Under the pieces are notes generated by a model. That model was not told where the DNA came from and ran no database searches. It saw only the letters and a list, made by a program, of their open reading frames with translations. Below are positions 24,042 to 39,000 of a stretch of DNA of 64,000 bases, piece after piece. Every line of letters begins with the position of its first letter. The stretch's first letter is position 1. This DNA is from Tubiluchus corallicola (taxonomy: Eukaryota > Priapulida > Priapulimorpha > Priapulimorphida > Tubiluchidae). The stretch spans positions 141,001 to 205,000 of the forward strand of contig JAQGDQ010000405.1 in the NCBI GenBank assembly GCA_030141605.1. Direction: 5' to 3'. The position numbers and the translations under genes were made by a program.

Positions 24042-27000
24042 AGATTCGAGGCTACAACTTCGACGACGGCATCATTTGCGGCTATCTATACATCAAACGA
24101 AAGGTCTCGATCTAGTGGCGTCTCATTGGGGGTTTATTTTTCGAATCGGGCCCACCAGGAGGAACGGGGGGGGGGGCAAAAAACCTCCAAAATGGCCATT
24201 TTTCAGCCGTTTTTTGCAAAAGTTATACGGCTGAGATGTGGAGAACGGGAATGGGCTATGGGTGTTGCTGACTATGGATAGATAGCCCGTTCAGCATTGG
24301 GTGTCATAGGCATATTTAGAATTCGCGAGAGGGCCACGGCGTCCCGCAACAGGCGTTTTCCCGGACCCAACTCTCGCTTTTTTCGAAATTTTACTCAAAC
24401 AGCATGCAGAAAAAACGTTCTAGCGGCACCTGGTGGGACTTTTGGAAGGAGATATACGGCTCATCAGAAAGATCAGAAAGAAGAAGAACGGGGCTACACG
24501 ATGGTGTGGGTTATATTTTAGGACAGATCCGCCGAGAGGAGTACCGACGAGTTAATAAGGTGTTCTATTTTCGGCAGTTTTCGCTTAGAAAACTGCTGAC
24601 GCATTCCATTGTTCTGACGTCATCCATTGTACTCTGTCTATAATCTTATAGCTTTAATTCAGCAAAAAGCTGCTACAGGCTTTGCGTTAGATAAACAGAC
24701 AAACAGTAGGCAGGATGTTACGGGCTTTGTGTTATAAATGGGGACTTGGTAGGATGTTCGCGTATTATTGATTATACGTGTGTTTATACGCAAAATTTTT
24801 TGCGGGGCCTTTGCTAGTCATATATATTAATTTCTGTGGTATGGGCTTAATATATATATATATATATATATGGAACCTTCAAAAATGGCAATTTTTCGGC
24901 AGTTTTTTGCAAAACTTATACCTCTTATTTCTGGAGAATGGCAATGGGCCGGGAGTGTTGCCGGCCATGGATAGTGTTCAACGATGGGTGTAGTAGGCAT
25001 ATCTAGATTTCACGGGACTGCCATGGTGTCCCGTAACGGGCGTTTTCCCAGACCCAACTCTCAATTTTTTTGAAATTTTGGCGAAAGATTTTGGCCTGAA
25101 TAGGGGCCAAAGTCGGTGTTTTGATTTTTTTACAGCTCCTCTTAGAGCTTTCAACTAAATTTAATTTTTTCACGTGTATTTAGGTATTATGGGCTAGATA
25201 TGCTATTTTGTGCATAGATATGAGGCAAAATATGAAAATCGGGGCAATTGGCTTTATTACTCAACTCCTCTGGCAGGATTGGACTAGGATCTAGTGTTTA
25301 CGTGGATGACCCAGTATGTGTACGTCTGCATTAAGTAGTTTTCAAATAATGTGCCCGACCAAGTCACGTGACATGAACAAAAGTATCAAAATGGATCAAT
25401 AGCTAAAAAATATACAAAACTTAGAATAATAATTGTCTAATTAAACATTTGAGATAGAGACTTAAGTAATGTGGTTTGGAGACCGTGACTTTTGGTCAAA
25501 GGGCATGTGCAATAGACAGCATACAAGTATATACATTGCGAGTATACAAGTTACAGCTAACAAACACATCATGGGTAGTCGTAGTGTGCAAGAAACACCA
25601 ATATTCTGACCTTTGATCTCTGTTAGCAGAGATGGAAGAAGCTTCACTTTCTAATGCTATCAGAACCAACAGCCAATTAGTTTTTTTTGTCACTTTTAAT
25701 CATTCTATTCATATCAGCAAATCTCTACTTATTAGTATCATTTTTTCCTTTAGTTTATGCGAAAGAATTAACGTTTCAAAGATTTGATAAGTCGTTTAGC
25801 GCCTTCGGCAATCAAGATGCCCATGGCAGTGTCTGGTAAGTAGTTTACAACCAAACTTGGCACATTCTGAAATGAGTTATTTTTTCGGTAGTCAATTTAG
25901 CTTTCATGTCAGATTTTGCTGTTTTGTAATTGAAACTTCCTGATTTCTCTGTTATTTATTTGCATTTATCTTTTGCCTTGTTTTGTTTTTCTTAGGTTGA
26001 CTGCATTTGTAGTAAAAGTTTTTTGTCAAGCAAGAGCTATCATTTTCATAGATGATAAGGTTATTTCAGATGGTATAAAGTGGATGTTGGATCACCAGGA
26101 TGATATTGGCCGTTTCCCTGAAAAAGGGCATGTTTATCACTACTTGGTGCAGGTTTGTAAGTTGTTACCTTGCATCAAATTGTTCCAAAATAGGCGATTG
26201 TTCCAAAATAGTTCTTGCTGCAGTCGCTTCTTCCATCTTTCTTGTTGCAGTAATCTTGTTGCTAAGTTTCCCATAAAATGCAATGTCATTTCCCAAACTT
26301 ACCCATTATAGAATTCTGTTTGAAACCAGATTGTTCAAAAACCAAATCAGTTTTCCCCATAAGAAATAATTTAAATCGCACATATTAATTTTGGTGGTAT
26401 GTTTTATATATATATATGTACATATAAAAGATTCGAGGCTGCAGCTCTGACGACGGCACCATTTGTGGTCGAACGAAAGGTGTTGATCTAGTGTCTTATC
26501 ATTGGGAGTTTATTTTTTGAATCGGGTGCACTGAGATGAAAAGGGGGCAAAAACCCATCGAGAGTCGGATCTAGTGGCATCTGGTGGTGGGACTCTAGGA
26601 GATATATAGCTCTATATATACAGAGCTATATATATATATATATATATATACATACACACGCCATGGTCTCTTGGCTATTCAGTCATTTAAAATGTGAAAA
26701 TTAAAATTCTGCTCAAGAAAGAAAAAACATTAGAACATCTTAGTACCCTTTTGGAGTAAAATCATCAATTTTTTTAAATGTGTGCTTTTTTTGTTAGGGT
26801 TTAATTTACCGAGATGTAGACACAACTCAAGGTGCGACATTAACAGCCTATGTTACAATTGCCTTGAATGAATGTTTAAAGACCACAGTAGTATTTGACC
26901 CTGAAGACTACGAGGTACAAAATTGGCTTATCTAATTTACGTACGTGTTGTTTCTGAATAAGGGGGCTCACAGATACCTAAAAACCACCTTTGATGTAGC

Positions 27001-30000
27001 ATGTGGCTAAATGTCTGAGCTGATTATTTATGTTAATTTTATAACTGGAAAAATATTCCATTCATACATGGGTTGTATGAGTAATAAACAAGAGAGATCT
27101 AAGATACTACTTGATGGCATGTAACAACAAATTTAATAGGATTTCCAATATTCAAAAATAAACAACTGGGAACATTAATATGCAAAATTGGAAAAACTCT
27201 TCTGAATGTTGGCAGCTACCCGAATTCTGTTAAACTTTCACTACCTTTAAGTCACATTGACATTCTCAACTTAATGTTTGCATGACAGTCTCTGCGAAAC
27301 TTTTATAGACATTTTTGTAAAATGCTATTAAATATTTCTTTCCAGCATACCAACTCTTTGTTAGCTTTGTAACTATTGTGGTCCAAACTGAAAAAGTACT
27401 TGTTTACTTTAGTGTGCTGCAGTGCTTTTAACTAGATAACTTTTTGATATTGAGCAATTATTAGATCGTTTATTTGGTTTTTTAAAGCAGAATTAGCTGC
27501 AAGCCAGCTGATATACAAACCTATCATAATTGTGCTGGAAAGTTAATGATTAAGTAGAAAAACTAACTATTACTAGTATAGTAGTGCTGAAAGTCATGCT
27601 AAATGTTTGTACATTAAATGAGCTTTTTAATAGCAATCATTTACTAAGAAATGCTTATTAGATGGCTTAAAAGTATTTTAGTTGTGCACAATTCAGCTTA
27701 TAATATGAAATGCAAAAATAGACCTTAGGCAATGCATTTTTGCACATTTGCAGAAAGATTATACATAGGTCACGTACAATTGCGAGATCTGTCTTCTTGC
27801 ACAGATTTCTGGTACTAAATTGTTGGGCAAATGGATAAATGGAACATGATATTTTTACAGCAGCAGCAACAATCTGGAAATGGTGAGCAACAGTCTGGAA
27901 ATGGTCAGCAAGAATCTGGAAAGGGTGAGCAACAGTCTGGAAATGGTCAGCAAGAATCTGGAAATGGTCAACAACAGTCTGGAAATGGTCAGCAAGAGGG
28001 CCAATATGGAACACAGCAGAGTACCAGGAGTAGGATAGTGGGTGCAATTTCGCTTGCACGGCAATATTTGGAATCCCAATTAGACAATTTTGCTGATGAT
28101 CCATATGCGCTAGCTGTCACTGCTTATGCCCTTTCACTGTCAGGAAGCGACAAAACAACTCAAGCTCTAAATTATCTACAACAACTTGCCAATACTCAAG
28201 GTATGCTTTTGAAGTTATTGTTTCCTCTTTATGACAGCCATGTTTATTTTGGGGAATAAAAAAGATTTATTTATAATTTTCCTATGAATGAAAATGTCTC
28301 TTTATACATTGGATGGGTTAATTTATCTTGTTTCATGGAGAAATTCCTTGCTTAAGAATTTTGTCCAATTAACAACGATTATTAAATTTTTGTTCACTGT
28401 AGCCTGATGAAACATGTTGTTATAGTATTCAAAATATTTAAAATCAGGTGTTGTACAGCAAAAACCAGATGGTCAGCAACAGACAGAGGGGCAACAACAA
28501 CAAGGGCAGTTTGATCAACAGCTTGGTATGAACTTTAAATGTTTAATATTATTCAGTTCTACAGTGAGCATATATTGTAAGCAAATATATTTGGATGTAA
28601 TAGTGTATGTTTTTGTAATTGATTTTCAAACTTCAGGCTGTAATACATAATGAATTCATATAATATTATATATTTGCCTGCTTTATAAAGAGTGCATATG
28701 CTTGGAGTGCTTGGGAACGTTGCTATAAAGCCCAGATGTGATAATTTGAAGGCACATTTGTAATAAAGTTACTTACTGTAATGAACTAAATTTTAAGAGC
28801 GCCGCTAAGTTATACTTTATTAAGTCTTGAATATCACGAAATGCGAACATATAACCCATAAATTTTTCATCCGATGCTACTCAATGAACTTCTTCAGGAA
28901 AATAAACTAATTTTTTAACTTAGTTACTAGTGGCAAAACATTGTGTTCCTCGCACCAATTTCACTCACATTTTTCTACTCGCTTAAGTATATGGATGCTT
29001 GCTTAATACAGCTCCCTTATATCTTAAATGTTATGTATTAAAATGTTTAGGCTCAATGAGATTCTGGATAAAAGCTCACCCTGAGGGTTGGGGTCAGTAT
29101 CAATCTGTGGATGTAGAAATGACAGCTTATGTGCTGCTAACTTACGTACAACAAAATGATCTTGATAATTCACTTCCTATTGTGCGGTGGTTAATTCAGC
29201 AACAATCCAGTCTTGGCGGCTTTGTTTCTACTCAGGTAATTCTTGTATTGAGTATGTTTTCTGATGTTTAACATTCGATTTTTGCTCAAGGGTTATATGT
29301 AAGAACCTATCCAAACTACTTATATAACTTTATTGAAATTTTAAGTATATTGCTTTAATTTTTAAATTTATAGTTTTTCGATTAACAGATCTAAAAAAAT
29401 TTAAACAATGTCAGAGAATTTAGCCTAAAATTCACTAAACTTGTGTTAATGTTTGTGATCAGTAATACGACTTGAGCACTGGATAACAGTTTCTATGCTT
29501 GCTGTTGTGTGTCTTTAGTTTTACGGTTATACCTGAACTGCAGAAGCACTACTATTGTTAAGCCAATCCTCATGGTGAATGAAAAAGAAATGTCAAACTA
29601 AAGGTGTTTCGACTTGTTTTCAAGTAATCCGTGTTTTTCTCTGCTGCTTTTCTCTGAAGGCAAAAAACAAAATTTCACCCAAGGTTTTGCACAACGAATG
29701 TAAATTAAAAGAAATTTCTAGAAAATTAACATTAAAAAGCCATTATGACATCTATTCCAGGGTAGTTGGACCCATATAACTCAATTCTGTAATTTTCATT
29801 TCAAAAATAACAACGTATTATTCAAAATGGCGCTATAGACTAGAAGATAATTGTGAAAAAGGTGTTTCTATAAAGTTCTAGGGGGATTTTTTTCTAAAAG
29901 TGGGCAAGATGGCCAGTTTTTCAATGTGACCATGCTGAATCCTGGCATATAGTTCAGCAGAATCGTGAAAAATTGCTCATTGTCTAAAAGTTATGAAATG

Positions 30001-33000
30001 TAGCACAGTGCTAGAACCCGCCAAGGTAATTAATTTTGGATAAAAAATGCTCCAATATGGGCACAATTTTCAAGATGATCAATAAGATGGCTTGCTAAAA
30101 TATGTAGGATATATGCTAACTATTACAACAGATAAGATGTTGACTTTGGTGTCTAAATATAGGGTGAAGCAAGTTCTAGCAACAGCTTTAAAAAACCTAA
30201 CAACACTCTTCCATCTTCTAGGCCATTTTGAAATGGCAGCAATATTGGATGATTTTCGTTTGGCTTCATATCCAAAATAATCACATGGATGAGTTTTAGC
30301 TTTGTGCAAAGTATTTTAACTTTTAGGTGAAGTGAGCAGGTTTTTTTCACTATTCTACAAGGGAATCTATTATTTTGGGATTCAGGTCAGTTTCAAGGTG
30401 GCTGCCAAGATGGCTGCAGTAAATGTAGATCTTCAAGGTCAAGGAATCCACCTCTGGCACTAGTGCAGTGATCAGTGCCTGCCTGATATACCACTCCTCT
30501 CGTGTGCCGAACGGAGTTGTCACCAAAAAACCTTTCCTTTCTAGTGAACAAGCCTTACATGCTTTGCAAACTGACGGTGCAGGAATACAACAAAATGTTC
30601 CATCACAGACATGAGTTCAGTCAGTGGTTCTGCTGTAGTAGTGTTTCTTAAAAATACAAGTGTTAAATGCTTCTGTTATGTAGGCCAAACCATCTTTTTT
30701 TCTGTAAAAACTGAAGTCTGGCTGCAAACAGTATTAAGGTGGACTACTTAACAGAACTAGCTTTTTTCAGAATGAATGGCATTCACATTTTCGTATGGTG
30801 TAATATATGGTTTTTGTAAGCTAACAACATTGAAATCCTGACTACGATGATGTTATGGGTGTTTCTAGACATCAGAAATTGAAAACCTAACCTATATTTT
30901 GACACCTAAGTTGTGATATTAACTGCACCAACAGTTAGGATATGGCTTTCCAAATTAGCAATTACAGGCATCGATCTTGTTAACCATTTTGAAAATGGCA
31001 GCCATATTGTACAGTGTTCGATTGGCCTGATATCTAAAATTAATCACCTTGATTGATTTTAACATTGTGCAAAGCTTTGTAATTTAAACGAAAAGACTAG
31101 ATTTTTCGCCATTTTTCCCCTTGGCCATTTTGTTTTTGACTTATTAGGCTGTTTGAATTTCTTTGCATTATTCTGGGGCTAGTAGCAGCTTTTTGGATTC
31201 AAGAATATTCAGTTTATTGTTATTTGTTTGTATAATGAATCTTATAATGAAATGGTTAATGTAACTGCACGTTCGGCATTATTTCATTATCGCCTGGCAG
31301 ACATTTTGAAAACGGTAGTAATTTTTTGGATCCAACTACCCTAGAATACAGGCCACTTGGCTTTTTAATGTTAATTTTCTGTTAATGTAAATTTCTATTG
31401 ATGTTTTGTGCAAAACTTGGCAGCCAATTTTTTTTACATTTTTAACCCCATTCCGCTAATTTTATAAGCTGGCAACAGTGTTTTTCGAATTCAGCATAGT
31501 CAAATTGATAAAACTGGCCATGTTGGCTACTTTTGGAAAAAACTCTCTGAGATTCTACTTTTCTGAAAACGGCACTAGACTATATAATGTTGTGTCTCAC
31601 TGATGACCAATTGGGACCACCGGGAGAAACAGGGAACGAAAAGCCTTGAGAAATGGTGCTTTTGCTCGCTTTTTTGCAAAAAAACTTAAACTATACTTAT
31701 TTTAATGCCTATAATGGTTGTATGGCCCCATTTAATGGTACATCATAGGCATATTTAGAATTCGTGGGAAAGCTGCAACAGATGTTTTCCTGAACCCAGG
31801 TAGCTCATTTTTTCGGAAATTTTGACAGAATGCCGTGTAGGAAAAATGTTCTAGTGGCGCCTGGTGAGGAAGATTTATTTCTTTTGAAAGAAAAGGGACT
31901 AGGTTACATGCCCATGTGGGTCACTTTTTAGTACGCCTCTGCCAGGAAAATTGTCTACAAGTTGACTGGACTTTCAACTGCAGGTGATTCCCACCTGAAT
32001 AGCCTTTATTGCGACATCATTCCATTATACACGGCCCATAACTCTGCTTCAGCAAAAGCAGTTGGCTTTGCGTTAATGGTAATATGTAACAGACAGTTTT
32101 AAAGTGCAAGGATACTAAACAAACACTGTGTACAATGTCTGCGCATTATTGATATTTATGATCCGGGCGTTGGCTAGTTAAATGATCATGCAGAATTAGA
32201 AAATACAGACAAAAACATCTTGTGGTGGAGCATGCTTACAGACTCAACACAGAGTTTAGTTTCATATGAGAGACAGGACAAAATAATATCAACAGGAGAC
32301 AAAATGTGCACTATTGCGTTATTCTAGTCATTTAGTGTGTGTGTCATGCAGTGCAACAGAAGTTAATTGGCAAACTAAAATTTGACCTGCTGGCTATATT
32401 TGGCAATGAATGCCCTTGTACTAAATTACTAAGGTGTTTTTAATAGTATTTTGTTAATTTTCTTTTACATAATATTGTATGTCTATTGCATTTTACATAC
32501 TGACATTCTTTACCAAAGGAAGGTCTACGTGATGGCTAAAGAACTATTAGAAGTTAATCTTAAGTAGTAGAATTTCCTTATACCTGTCATTTTGGATAGT
32601 AAGAGCAATGCAAGGAAATTTTAGCAAAGTGTCTGAATAGCACAAAGAAAATATTTAATTTGGTAATAGTTAATTGTTGGCATAATACTGGAGACTTTGG
32701 GCTTTTTTCTTGGATTTAACAGTAAGATTGTAGTCATCATTTCACATTGGCTTGTCAGTCTATTTTCTTGTCTTATCATAATAGCACTACTCAGAGTAAT
32801 AATTAATGTTACTACTGCTGTTGATTCAGTCTTGTATTTACTGTTGTTCTGCAAAATAATTTTTTCCAGGATTCAGTAGTTGGTTTGCAAAGTCTGTCAG
32901 AATATTCTATAATGATTTCGAAAGGAGCAGCAGGTGGTCAAGAGGGCGGGGGACAGATTGATGAATATGAAGTTCAGAAACCAGTGGATCCAGATTATGA

Positions 33001-36000
33001 ATATGGAGGACAAATTGATGAAAATCAGGTAGTTGATCCAGAGGGACAAGGCATGCAATTAGGGACAGATGATCAAGAATTGGAAGTTAACATCACATCT
33101 GGCACCGATGAACAAACATTTGTTGTTGATCAAGGTAATGCATTGGATTCCCAACAATCCACGGTAAGTGAATTCTCAGTGACTTAACAAGTGCACTGTA
33201 ATGGCAGTGCACAAAATCCATTAGTTCGAGTCAAAACTCTCATACTTGGTATTCATTTTGCCAACAGATGGTGTAATTGTTGTCAAGTCTTCCGACAAAT
33301 TTGTAATTGTCATTTCTAGAAGAATTCATGAAGCATATTTTCAGTTGAATTTCTATAAACTGAATCTTTGAATAAAAGTAACCTTGTCAACACAAAATGG
33401 AATTTGAATTTGAAAGCTGTATAAATACTTGGCGGAGAAGGAATTAGGATCTGCATTCAACCGTTTCTTAAGAGTCTGCTCCATTCACAATATTCAGTAC
33501 AGTATCTTTTTGAATGTATGGGTAGGTTGGTAAGGCTACATGTGCACTAGGTTTTTTCAAAAAGTGGGTTGGCCAGGCCACGTGACAGATGAAAGTGTTA
33601 AAATGGGTTGCAATAAAATGGATTTTCTAGGTAATCAAGCATGGAGAATTCAGCAATAGCAAAATTATGATCTTGAGACAAAGATAAAGTCAGCAAAGAT
33701 TTTTCATTGTCAGCAGTACAGTTTTGGTAATGATGCAAGATCTTAGGTTTATGACTTTGTGTTATTCACTGGCTCTAGTTCAAATTCTCTATCACCGCGT
33801 GAAATAGCTATTTGAAGGCTCACAATACATTTTGACAATGAACTATTTGCTTAGAAACTGTCTAAAGACTAGAGCAGTCAAGAATCTACAAGCAAAATTC
33901 TTTTTCTCAGCAAAATTGTGAAATTGTTGGGTTAACCAGATTCAGAGATAAATTTGTGGTCTATTCATTTCAACTAATGTGGCTTAAGAGTAATATCCCA
34001 CAGTCTTTGACTTTCCTCCATTTTTTTGTACTTTATATTATAATATACTTATATATATATGTGTGTGTGTGTATATAAAATGTATATTATATAACTTACA
34101 ATTATGATTCTTTTCTTTGGTTCAATGATTCTGCAAATATCTGAGCCATATGGTCAGCTTAATTGTTGTCCACCAAAGATTCTTTGTTTGAAAAATTAAA
34201 ATGCATTTTAAAGAAAAAAGATGCAAATAGGTTTGTGCAAATTACAAAACTGGTACGAAATTGTTTTTATATTTCAGCTAACTGTCAGTGCAGTAATTGA
34301 AATAACTGCGAAAGGTGACAGGATGGGTATAATACAGGTAAAAATTGTTTATTAATTTTCATATATATATACCCTGTACCCACTGGCAAGATCCACATAA
34401 TATAATTATCATGACAGGATGAAATAAGTCTTATTATCAAAAATCATCTAGGATGTTTGGACACTGACAGTCTTTGTGGCTAAGTTCAGATTTGTGTGCT
34501 TCCATCCCCACATGATAAATCGTCTACATCCGCTGTTGCGTGGTAAATCGCCTACTTCCGTCCTTGCATGATAAATGGCCTAATACAGTAAGGCAGATAA
34601 AATCATATAGCACAGACCCATTTGAATATTTTCTCGAGCTTGTATGGTAGCTTTTTTCTTCATCTGCACACATCCGTCTTCAGGCTATTATCACCATTAT
34701 TATCTTGTGCCTCATAAACTTTTCATTATCAACATTATAGAATTTCAGCATCTAGAAGTAAATGTATGTCCATTCCAACGGCAGAAGCTGTATCTAAAAC
34801 TGCCTATCAAATTACGGCTTTTATGTCATTAACATACAACCTTAACTCGACCGCTGCATGGTCGGAGTGACAGATATTACTGTCTAAGTTTTATAATAAA
34901 CGTACACACAGTTCTGGCAGTTTACTACATGATACCTGAAATATAGTGACCCTGTTATCTAAATACCCATCTATATTGGTTGTTGACAATACATGAATTA
35001 TCATCTCAGTAAAAACTTTGGCAGCATACATGTATATATTTATACATGATTGCTTCCAAAGTGTTGTCGGCTACATGTTTTAAGTAGAAAGAAATAATTG
35101 CTGGTGACAAAAATTGGCTTGCATTTGACAAGGAAAAACAAGACAAAACCAGCCAATTTGTAAGTTGCTATTCTTTTCACAGGTATCTCAGGTGGCATGT
35201 CTGGAAAGCAAATTCGAGCCTACTTGCAAAAAAACCTTCTAGATCACTAGATTGCAAATTTATATATAGAATCTCCCCCAAAAGGTCGCATTAAATCTGC
35301 TGATATTACAGAGTCATATAGCAAACATTTATTTGAACTAATTCTTTTTTGTGTCGGCTGCACCAGAGTATTATGCACAGTGCAAAGCTTTGATATAGCT
35401 TGATTGGGTTTACAATACAATGAGGGTAAATAGTGAACTAGTCTGTCAGATATACTATATTAATCTTTGGGTACTTTTCAGTAAATCCAAGTTTTTCTTG
35501 CTCCTTGAAAACCTGAGCTTAACTCAAAACTAAGCACAATTGTCCTTTAATCGTTCACTAACGAAGTCAACTGTCCTAACAGTAAAATATAGTTTTCAGG
35601 CAACTCACAATTATTACTATGCCAAAGAAAAAACATTATAGTATCCTTGACTAAACTCAGCAGGTTTGTTGAACTGTCACAAAGCTTCATCACTATTACA
35701 AATTAATTGGCATTCTATTAAACTCAGTGCTCTAAGAACTACTTTGTTAATTTCAAAGGGTTCAGTTTTTTGTGAAATCTTCAGCTCGTTAGCTTTGATT
35801 CATTGGCAACAGTTGTCTGTCATTTTTGTCTATGTAAAAATAATCTGATCATGCATATACAGACTTTTGCAGTTTACTTGGTGTGTTTAAGTATATTCTG
35901 CATACGTATTTACAGTGATGTTTGTGAGTAAACTTTTGAGGCAGTGGAGTGGAGCGGCTAGCCCGTTAAAGTGCATGATTGGTTTCCTGATCACTCTATT

Positions 36001-39000
36001 GTCCAACACAAATGGTGCAATGTACCATTTTATTTATCACTGTAGCTATCTACATTACATTATTGTAAATTAGTTGTGTAGTGTTGGAATATATATAGTG
36101 AAATTAACTTTTTTGGGTCTGTAAGCTTTTGCTACATTTTGCATGGGTTCATGGTGTAACTGGTCTCAATAAGCACGGATTACATTATATTTCATAATTT
36201 TTGTAGGTTTCTACTCCTCACACATTGGATTTTTATGCAAAGTTACACATGAAATGCATTTGCTTACAATATGCAATGTACAGTATCGCTTGTGTGAAAT
36301 CGGCTAATGCAGAAAATTTCAACTATCCAGAGTCAACACTCTGATGCACTTTGGCTTCAAGTCTACTCCATTTTTAAGGAGGAATTGTTGTTAACAGATG
36401 AAACGACCTTAATTTGTCCTTGGCTGATCTGGAATCAATAAAATCAGGGGATCAATAAAATAGTGTGTCATGCAAGTGTACGCCAGACTAAGCTACTCAA
36501 TAGACTAAGTTGGAGTGCTTGAAAAGGGCATGTTGCTCTTAATTTTATCCAATTAAATCACATATAAATGTTTAAACAAATAGCGAGATTTTCCTGAAAA
36601 GATCACTACCTAAATTGTAATAAATTAGTTATGTGTGTGCTCAGTAGCATGAAAGTCTTATAAGACCTATTTTGAATGGTGCTGTCCTGTAGGAGTGAGT
36701 TAACTAACGTTATATTTGAACATTTGTACACGTAAGCAATCATTCGTTTTTGGATGTCGCTTTACATATTATCCAATGCCCTGCTACTGCACAATTCCGA
36801 GTAACCAGTTATACTGGAATTTTACATAGCAATGTAGTAGATTGTATAGATAAAAGCTTAAAATAAGAAAAGAAAGTAACTTAGGAAAAATAAACAGGTG
36901 TTCTAAGAAACAAAGAGACAGTATTTTGAGTAGCACGCCATGGTAGGTGATTCGATTTTTTCTACAACTATGCAGCTGAACACAGTACGTTATACAAAGT
37001 GTAGTCTTTCTTCTTCAGTTCTTCCTTTTTCATTAGCACACCAAAAGCTTAACATTTGTTTAATTTATTGTATTCAGTAAAATGATAAATAAAATGTACA
37101 CTCACTTAAACCACAAACAAAATCTTAATTTGATGTGTCTGCTATTTTCTGCATTATTTCAGTTCAACTGGAGCCTTTGCTGACATTGTTGCTAAGCCAG
37201 CAATATGTGAGCTCTAAAAATAAAAGCAGGAGAGAGAGCCTGACAGAACTGGATTGTTATAAAAACTAAAAGCAAAATAATTATATTACTAAAGTGACAG
37301 AAATCTATTAATAAGGACGAAAGTGAGATAAGTATTGATGACTACTCCAGAATTGCGTTAAAGCTATATTTAAAGTTGGGTCTATGATGAATTCCAAAAA
37401 ATTTATCCAGACACGTAACTCCGAATTCACTTACGTCAGTGTTATCTCGGCATGCTTGATGAATCCCACCAAGATATTTACATGCACACATTTCACACAT
37501 AAGTGTGATTTTACAAGTAAGTGTCATTGATAAATCTGGTCCAGTTTGATACTGGTACGTTTCTGTCAAACTACACAAACATCTCCATTTTCACTTATTT
37601 TGGACTGTAGTTTTTCACAAAGACCCAAATATAAAAAAACCACAAAGGAAGGTAAGAAAATTGGGTAATTTCAGCATAATATTAATTGGTGAGAATAATA
37701 AAGCTTTAAAGCTGTGGCCATGGAAACTATAATTGTCCAGCCATGAATACGCACATAAGTATGGAATGTGTTAGATTGCTGAGTACTCAAAGATAACACT
37801 TTCAGACGTTTCACCTTACAGCTAGTAAATCGAAAGATGCTGGTAGGATGCCTTAATACCATTAAATAACATTGGATCAGTTTAATGTTTAATTATATTA
37901 AATAGCCAAGGTTTCCAATGTAGTTTAGGGATATGAACCTGAACATTTTCATGTTCATTAAGTTTTTTTTACTAAAAATTTATGCAACTTCTTTATTGTA
38001 GATTTTGACACAGTTCATGCAGATCAATATATCCATTACATATAGTGTGACCACCAAAGTTAACACGTCTTTGTTAGAACAAGTCGAGAATCAGTTGACT
38101 AGCCAGTTTCAATCATTGGGCTCAAATCTTGATGAGGATATATTCGGAGAACAACAAGAAAACGGACAAACGAGTGAGCAGAAAGTTCGAAAGCGACGTC
38201 AGTTAGCAGCTATTCGAAGACGACGTCAGGTTCTGAAAAGAAGGCCTATATCTAGATCATTTGATCTCAAACTAACTTTACGCCGTCCCAGGGAAAAATA
38301 TTTTCAACTGCAGATTTGCGCAAAGTAAGTACCATAATAGTTTGTTTTAGTTGTTGTATTTGTAGAGTCTTTCGAGTGTTCATCACTCTTGCTTCTAGCA
38401 TTTTTAGTCTCCACCCAGTCCATTAGTATATTTAACAACTAATCACTCATTTAAGCAAAACCAGACCTAGTATGAAAGTGTAGTTCAAAACAATTTAACC
38501 TGCAAATTAATGAAAGGGAACAATAGGAAATAAAACATTCCGGGAACTAAACAATAAGTTAAGTGAAAGAATTGCTAGCGTAGGAACCTAATTTTCCCTT
38601 CACGTCTTTGCTGTTATGCGCCTTTCACCATTCGTTAGTTAGATGAGCACTAGTGCCTACATTTCGGTTACGCACAAAGAACAGGTGCTGCACCTCTCGG
38701 TTCAAATGTTGGTTGGTTGTAAGATAGTACAAATTAGCACAGCGATAAAGTTAAAATTTAAATTTCTAAAGTTAGAATTGTCTCAGTTTTGCATATCATT
38801 TTGAATATTGTACAGTACTACTGTACTTCTGTTTTCGCTGTTGTAAGCATGTGCAACTTTTGTGCTATTTAAAATCATGTCATTTGTGACATCATCACTA
38901 GCTGCGCTCCTAGCCTATTAATTAAGTTTTTAACCTATAATTTAATTATCAAAAACACTTTGGTATTCTTACAGGTGCTAATTTGCTAAAACATATGCTT

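Noticed and set aside
27667-28104. Minus-strand leucine/histidine-rich frames over exon 10
   Set aside because: Antisense shadow of the heptad repeat.
38640-38715. tRNA-like sequence with GGTTCAAATG
   Set aside because: B-box-like word present, but no cloverleaf and no convincing A box at the right distance.
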